Assembly: GCA_020636075.1 (NCBI GenBank)
Contig: JACJYO010000008.1
Coordinates: 203,893 to 267,892 of the forward strand
Length of the DNA: 64,000 nucleotides
Direction of reading: 5' to 3'
DNA from: Lewinellaceae bacterium
GTDB taxonomy: Bacteria; Bacteroidota; Bacteroidia; Chitinophagales; Saprospiraceae
Shown here: piece by piece, positions 60,004-64,000 of the stretch
Numbering within the stretch: position 1 is the first letter of the stretch
How the letters are laid out: each line of letters begins with the position of its first letter
Program-made: the position numbers and the translations under genes
The notes under the pieces: generated by a model
Seen by the model: the letters and a program-made list of their open reading frames with translations, nothing else
What the model was told of the DNA's origin: nothing
Databases searched by the model: none

Positions 60004-60399
60004 ATGAAAAATTTTAATCGCCATTTGTTTAGTATAATTCTGTTGATAGTTGTTGTGGGCCTTTTATATACCTTCATGATGAAACGGAATGTTGAAATAG
60101 TATTTATTAACTCAACTAGCAACAAAATCCCAGAATTGACTTTGTACATTGATGGAATATTTCATTCTACATTCTATTGTATTCCCGGTATGATCCCAGA
60201 AGATTTTATTAAAATTAAATTGCCTGTAGGGAAGCATTTAATTGAGGTGAAATCTATTAAGCCCGAACAAAATTGGACTTCTACATTTTGGGTTATTAAA
60301 AGTGAATACTATCAATTTTACATGAGAGACAAAGCTGGAATATCTGACACTTTAATTATCAGCTTTGAGAGAAGTTTTTTCCGACCATATTTTCAATGA
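60004..60399 (+). CDS. Cassette gene 6: small membrane-anchored protein (immunity-like position)
   Basis: 131 residues. N-terminal membrane segment (LFSIILLIVVVGLLYTFMMK), then a beta-sandwich-like exported part (VEIVFINSTSNKIPELTLYI, FIKIKLPVGKHLIEVKSIKP, TLIISFERSFFRPYFQ). No family recognised. Starts 1 bp after the stop of the toxin-tail-like fragment, so the two are probably translated together. The next repeat starts 21 bp after its stop. AT-rich. Confidence 0.68.
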   Translation: MKNFNRHLFSIILLIVVVGLLYTFMMKRNVEIVFINSTSNKIPELTLYIDGIFHSTFYCIPGMIPEDFIKIKLPVGKHLIEVKSIKPEQNWTSTFWVIKSEYYQFYMRDKAGISDTLIISFERSFFRPYFQ

Positions 60400-60420
60400 T
60401 TAATCTATATCTATGATTCC

Positions 60421-60478
60421 CCCCGCTAGCCCAAAGTGTTCAAAAACTATAAAATAAACCACAATCCGCTCGCAAGTC
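60421..60478. repeat. Cassette repeat, short inverted copy of the right part
   Basis: CCCCGCTAGCCCAAAGTGTT then ATAAACCACAATCCGCTCGC. The core is missing; unrelated sequence follows up to the full copy at 60563. Inverted relative to the full copies. Confidence 0.75.
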
Positions 60479-60562
60479 CCAAAGTGTCGAAAATGTCACA
60501 AGGAATATGAAGTAACGACATTTGCGCGACGCGGCAGTAGAGCCCTTTCGATATACACTTGA

Positions 60563-60747
60563 CCCTGCTGGCCCAGTGTGTTCGAAAACTACCAAACGCC
60601 GACGAGCAAAGCAGGAATGTGGTGCATTGGGCTACGTTTGATTATTAGTATCAGAAGTCGGAGATTTGAGGACGGTGTGACGCGTTGCAAACGCTCATGA
60701 GCAGATTGTGGTTGTTTGGTAGGTTTCGAACAATTTGGGCCAGCAGG
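60563..60747. repeat. Cassette repeat, full copy
   Basis: CCTGCTGGCCCAGTGTGTTC to TTCGAACAATTTGGGCCAGC, with the usual core (ATGTGGTGCATTGGGCTACG, AGAAGTCGGAGATTTGAGGA). 185 bp. The next gene starts 48 bp downstream. Confidence 0.9.
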
Positions 60748-60794
60748 GAGGTTGCGCGAATTTCATTGTCAGGAAACCCAACACTAAAATAATT

Positions 60795-61145
60795 ATGAAA
60801 GAAATAGTTTATAAAATTCTATGGAGTACAATAGAAGACTTCGTTGGTCTTTGGGAAGTTTTATGGGAACTAAATTCTATATTTCCAGAAAAGAGTCATG
60901 ATAAAAACAAAAAAAATGCAAAGAAGATATTAAGGTATTTTTTAGAACAGAATCTTGTAGTTTTATACTTGAATAAATGGGGAAGTGATCAACTTGAAGA
61001 GATGAGCCTAAATGAATCAATAAAGATTCTTGAAGATGACAAATATTGGAGACCTCCTTTAATTAATGAATTATGTATTAAAGTTGGCAATACGGAAAAA
61101 GGTGAAAAATTTTATTATGAAGATTTGGTAATTGATTTTATGTAA
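60795..61145 (+). CDS. Cassette gene 7: small cytoplasmic protein, unknown function
   Basis: 116 residues from ATG 60795; a longer frame from 60735 would begin inside the repeat. No signal peptide. Helical start (MKEIVYKILWSTIEDFVGLW, then AKKILRYFLEQNLVVLYLNK) and an alpha/beta end (YWRPPLINELCIKVGNTEKG). Size, acidic character and lack of signals fit small immunity-type proteins, but I recognise no named family. Its stop is only 4 bp before the next repeat copy. Confidence 0.68.
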   Translation: MKEIVYKILWSTIEDFVGLWEVLWELNSIFPEKSHDKNKKNAKKILRYFLEQNLVVLYLNKWGSDQLEEMSLNESIKILEDDKYWRPPLINELCIKVGNTEKGEKFYYEDLVIDFM

Positions 61146-61149
61146 AACT

Positions 61150-61336
61150 ACCCTGCTGGCCCAAAGTGTTCAAAAACTACCAAACGCCGACGAGCAAAGC
61201 GGGAATGTGGTGCATTGGGCTATGTTTGCTTACTCGCATCAGAAGTAGGAGGCTTGAGGCCGGTATGTGTCGCGTTGCAAACGCTCACGAGCAGGTTGTG
61301 GTTGTTTGGTCGTTTTCGAACAATTTGGGCCAACGG
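61150..61336. repeat. Cassette repeat, full copy
   Basis: CCCTGCTGGCCCAAAGTGTT to TTCGAACAATTTGGGCCAAC, with the standard core. 187 bp. The gene before ends 4 bp upstream; the next starts 31 bp downstream. Confidence 0.92.
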
Positions 61337-61366
61337 TGAAAAGAATAGTTATGTAAAATAATATCT

Positions 61367-62332
61367 ATGATAATTAATGATCAAAATTTTGAAGATTTAA
61401 TAGAAATAATTGAAAACCCTATTCAATACACAAACAAGTCGATAAACATTACAGTTAAAAAACAATTAAATAACAATCAAATACCATTAGTTAACAATGC
61501 GCTAAGCATAGACTTGTTAACAATTAACTTATACTTAGAGGGGTGGTCAAAAAACTATGGCGACTTTACTTTTTTAAAAAGATTAAAAAATTTAAAAGGA
61601 CTATCCATTCAATTATATGATTTTTTCAATCTTGACTACATTAAACATTTGCAACTCGATCGGCTCCGGATATCTATGTTTTCAAATACAAAAATTGATT
61701 TGAATTATATTTTGGATACTTTAAAATCGATAAATACTTTAATCATTTCAAATAAATGTAGAAATATAGAAAAAATTAGTGAGCTAACTTATCTTAAAAA
61801 CTTGGCAATTACAAATAATAATTTTAGTTTAGAATGGCTCTTCTTATTAGATTGCTTAGAAAAGGTGTCCATTGGCTATTCGAAGATGATTGAAATGCAG
61901 AATTCTGTGGAACACGCACCTGCTTTAAGGTATTTAAATATCTTCAATGTGGATAATATTACACATTTACCCATTGTTCAGGACTTAAAAAAGTTAGAAT
62001 TTCTAGACATTAATTCCTTGCCTAGGTTACTGGAGATTCCAAGTTTTGAAAAATGTGAAAATTTAAAGAGAATCGCGATTGAAAACCTGCCAAGTGTTTA
62101 CGATTTCAACAATTTATTAAGCCCGCCTTATATAGAAGAATTGGCAATTTATAGCGCAATAAATAACATTGGATTTATAAAAAAAATTCACACATCGAAA
62201 TCCATTAAATCAGTCTTTTTTGAAGATGGGTTTGCCATTAATCTGCATATTAATAAGCAGTTTCCATGGATAAAAACTTCAGACTTTATAAGTGATAAAA
62301 TGAAAGCACTTTTGGCCTGGGATATTATTTGA
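61367..62332 (+). CDS. Cassette gene 8: leucine-rich-repeat-like protein
   Basis: 321 residues, no signal peptide. Irregular leucine-rich repeats of ~22-25 residues: FLKRLKNLKGLSIQLYDFFN, ISELTYLKNLAITNNNFSLE, IVQDLKKLEFLDINSLPRLL and FEKCENLKRIAIENLPSVYD. N- and C-terminal caps are not clear. AT-rich. A second protein of the same type is cassette gene 10, though their sequences differ. LRR proteins can bind a partner protein tightly, which would suit an immunity or antitoxin role; this is inference. Confidence 0.75.
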   Translation: MIINDQNFEDLIEIIENPIQYTNKSINITVKKQLNNNQIPLVNNALSIDLLTINLYLEGWSKNYGDFTFLKRLKNLKGLSIQLYDFFNLDYIKHLQLDRLRISMFSNTKIDLNYILDTLKSINTLIISNKCRNIEKISELTYLKNLAITNNNFSLEWLFLLDCLEKVSIGYSKMIEMQNSVEHAPALRYLNIFNVDNITHLPIVQDLKKLEFLDINSLPRLLEIPSFEKCENLKRIAIENLPSVYDFNNLLSPPYIEELAIYSAINNIGFIKKIHTSKSIKSVFFEDGFAINLHINKQFPWIKTSDFISDKMKALLAWDII

Positions 62333-62349
62333 AAAAATAAAAAACATAC

Positions 62350-62437
62350 AGACCAAAGTGTTCAAATCTACAAATACCCACAATCTGCTCGCGAGCATTT
62401 GCAATGCGACGCGCGACGTAAACAAGTCTCCGACTTT
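62350..62437. repeat. Cassette repeat, inverted copy of the right part
   Basis: GACCAAAGTGTTCAAATCTA, CCACAATCTGCTCGCGAGCA, TTTGCAATGCGACGCGCGAC, TAAACAAGTCTCCGAC. No forward full copy follows, so the next gene is preceded by the inverted copy only. Confidence 0.75.
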
Positions 62438-62529
62438 CGAGAAAAACAACAAAAAACAAATTCCAGAAATAACCAACACAGCATAAATCCTGCTTCCCAA
62501 ACCTCTGCAATTCATTAAAGACGTTTCTT

Positions 62530-62811
62530 ATGTACATGACAATTGGCAGAATAAAAGTTTTATCGTTTTGTCTAATTTCATTCAATATTGGACTTTGGTT
62601 TAGTCATCTTGTTGACTCTATGGTAGATGTAACCGAAAACTCTTCATCTTTAATAATGGTATACTTTTCTATTTTTATATTAATAATTGCAATTTCTTTT
62701 TTCCTATTGAACTTCTTTTTTAAGAAAAGCACTTTAATAACAAAAGGGATATTCATAATTACCCTGATTTGGACAGTAAGAACAGTCCTGTTTTATGTTG
62801 GACTGTTTTAA
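62530..62811 (+). CDS. Cassette gene 9: small membrane protein
   Basis: 93 residues. Three hydrophobic segments: VLSFCLISFNIGLWFSHLVD, SSLIMVYFSIFILIIAISFF, and TKGIFIITLIWTVRTVLFYV. No family recognised; resembles cassette gene 4 in layout only. An in-frame ATG lies two codons further in. AT-rich. The next repeat starts 14 bp after the stop. Confidence 0.62.
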   Translation: MYMTIGRIKVLSFCLISFNIGLWFSHLVDSMVDVTENSSSLIMVYFSIFILIIAISFFLLNFFFKKSTLITKGIFIITLIWTVRTVLFYVGLF

Positions 62812-62825
62812 TATGGCTTACTTAT

Positions 62826-63014
62826 CCCGTACTGGCGCAACGTGCTCAAAAACTACCAAACGCCGACGAGCAAAGCGGGAATGTGGTGCAGTGGGCTATG
62901 TTTGATTACTCGCATCATAAGTCGGAGACTTGAGGCCGGAATGTGTCGCGTTGCAAACGCTCACGGGCAGATTGTGGTAGTTTAGTCGTTTTCGAACACT
63001 TTGGGCCAGCGGGG
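62826..63014. repeat. Cassette repeat, full copy
   Basis: CCCGTACTGGCGCAACGTGC to TTCGAACACTTTGGGCCAGC and GGGG, with the standard core (ATGTGGTGCAGTGGGCTATG, TAAGTCGGAGACTTGAGGCC). 189 bp. The next gene starts 58 bp downstream. Confidence 0.9.
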
Positions 63015-63071
63015 TAGCAATACCCCTGATTGGAAAAGCCGGTATTATATAAATAAATAACTACTTTATCT

Positions 63072-63935
63072 ATGGCAAAAAAAAATCTATACGATAGTTT
63101 TATAGAAAAAATAATTTCTGACAACACTATCAACGAACTAATTATTGATGAAGAATACAATACCAATAATAAGTTCTGGCAAAAACTACGTACGATACTT
63201 GAATCCAGGCCAAGTCTTCATCTGAAATTTATCTCTTATGTGCCGGGGAGGTGGGCAGATTTGTCATTTCTAAAAGAAATAAGAAGCATACAAAAGTTAA
63301 GTATTATTGATAAAAAACTCAATAAAATTGATCAATTAGATTGTTGTTCACATATTGAATATCTAGGATTGTATGGCCATGAATTAAAATTAACAGGCTT
63401 AGGCAATTTAAAACATCTAAAAGAGCTGTATATAGATGGCAATGCCGATATTCAATTTTATTGCAAAGCATTAAACTTACATGTTCTTGAAATTTCAAAT
63501 AATTCGATTCAAGATTTTACATTTTTAAGTGAAAACCATTTATTATCAAAACTAAGTATTCGTCACTGTAAAAATTTCCATGATTTAGAGCCGTTAAGTA
63601 AATTTGACAACTTAAAAGATCTGGAGATTACAGGATTAAATAAGATTTTTAATGCCAATTATTTAGGTGAAGTTAACAGCCTTAAATCTTTAATATTAAT
63701 AGATGTGTTTCCCGTCAATAATTTAAATTGGCTGGAGCGTAACAAAAACCTAGAGATTTTTGTTTTAGGGAGCGAAAGAAAGCGATATAGTGTGACATTT
63801 CACGACCTTATGATTCTAGCAAACCTTCCTTGTATAAAAAGGATTGAATTAAAAATACAAAACAATATAGATTTTGATCAATTTAAAAACCTCCTTCATG
63901 AATCGAAAAGAGAGATAGTTTTAATTAGTCACTAA
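63072..63935 (+). CDS. Cassette gene 10: leucine-rich-repeat-like protein
   Basis: 287 residues, no signal peptide. After a helical start (MAKKNLYDSFIEKIISDNTI) come leucine-rich repeats: LDCCSHIEYLGLYGHELKLT, LGNLKHLKELYIDGNADIQF, LSKFDNLKDLEITGLNKIFN and LGEVNSLKSLILIDVFPVNN. Same type as cassette gene 8 but with low sequence similarity. AT-rich. Stop followed within 16 bp by another repeat arm that runs out of the window. Confidence 0.75.
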   Translation: MAKKNLYDSFIEKIISDNTINELIIDEEYNTNNKFWQKLRTILESRPSLHLKFISYVPGRWADLSFLKEIRSIQKLSIIDKKLNKIDQLDCCSHIEYLGLYGHELKLTGLGNLKHLKELYIDGNADIQFYCKALNLHVLEISNNSIQDFTFLSENHLLSKLSIRHCKNFHDLEPLSKFDNLKDLEITGLNKIFNANYLGEVNSLKSLILIDVFPVNNLNWLERNKNLEIFVLGSERKRYSVTFHDLMILANLPCIKRIELKIQNNIDFDQFKNLLHESKREIVLISH

Positions 63936-63950
63936 TTTGTTGGGCCTTAG

Positions 63951-64000
63951 CTCCCCGCTAGCCCAAAGTGTTCAAAAACCACAAATAAACCACAAATAAA
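63951..64000. repeat. Cassette repeat, start of a copy cut by the window edge
   Basis: CCCGCTAGCCCAAAGTGTTC then CACAAATAAACCACAAATAA. Resembles the inverted right-part copies at 59394 and 60421. Shows that the array continues beyond the window. Confidence 0.8.

Noticed and set aside
58738..64000. Classical integron attC array
   Set aside because: The arms lack constant RYYYAAC/GTTRRRY core sites (a few copies have GCCCAAC or GTTGGGC, most have GCCCAAA and TTTGGGC), and no tyrosine-recombinase integrase is in the window. Only the geometry is similar.
58738..64000. CRISPR array
   Set aside because: Repeats are ~190 bp and spacers are whole genes of 0.3-1 kb; no cas genes.

Overview
The window looks like a chromosomal piece of a free-living Bacteroidota, probably a Saprospiria/Chitinophagia-type organism. 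Evidence: several secreted proteins end in type IX secretion (T9SS) C-terminal sorting domains; there is a one-piece hybrid two-component sensor ending in an AraC-type DNA-binding domain, a TonB-dependent receptor with a carboxypeptidase-like N-terminal domain, a CusA/CzcA pump fused to a TolC-like domain, and -7 boxes of the form TAnnTTTG. Assignment to a genus is not possible from the sequence alone. No rRNA, tRNA, CRISPR array, integrase or transposase was seen.

Layout. 0-14 kb: a truncated membrane protein, a TonB-C-domain lipoprotein, a DUF2905 protein, a TonB receptor followed by a TPR protein and a COG2509-type flavoprotein, then a lipoprotein, a large helical protein of unknown role and a secreted M4 metallopeptidase. 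14-23 kb: secreted T9SS-type proteins, an XdhC protein with a detached 3' copy, an L-rhamnose mutarotase, an alpha/beta hydrolase, lipoproteins and membrane proteins. 23-32 kb: a LolA-like protein, an AraC regulator, a class C beta-lactamase-like serine hydrolase, then a set of conflict-type genes: ATP-grasp plus an effector-associated-domain-like protein, a class II Fic protein and a lone PD-(D/E)XK-type nuclease. 32-47 kb: an MBL/double-rhodanese sulfur enzyme, two large T9SS repeat proteins, the hybrid sensor, and a porin-Crp-SulP operon. 50-58.6 kb: a DUF5777/cytochrome pair and a heavy-metal RND efflux operon.

The most unusual part is 47.1-49.2 kb and 58.7-64.0 kb. There, small AT-rich genes, all on the + strand, alternate with copies of a repeat of about 190 bp with inverted ends (left arm CCCGCTGGCCCAAAGTGTTC, right arm its near reverse complement). 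Repeats start 4-60 bp after each stop codon and end 30-95 bp before the next start, so the region is organised like a cassette array, but without integron core sites or an integrase in view. Cargo includes a DUF7660-like protein, a GldM-like domain protein, two leucine-rich-repeat proteins, small membrane proteins and a toxin-tail-like fragment followed by a small membrane-anchored protein.

Two further points link genes to each other. A perfect TGTGA-N6-TCACA palindrome lies exactly 34 bp (centre to centre) upstream of a TAnnTTTG-type -7 box in front of both the porin-Crp-SulP operon and the MBL-rhodanese gene, suggesting one sulfur regulon run by the Crp-type protein encoded here. A group II intron ribozyme of 649 nt without a reverse transcriptase splits a palindromic repeat at 49.2-49.9 kb; an unsplit relative of that repeat lies at 38.4 kb. 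Several families of palindromic intergenic repeats are scattered through the window.
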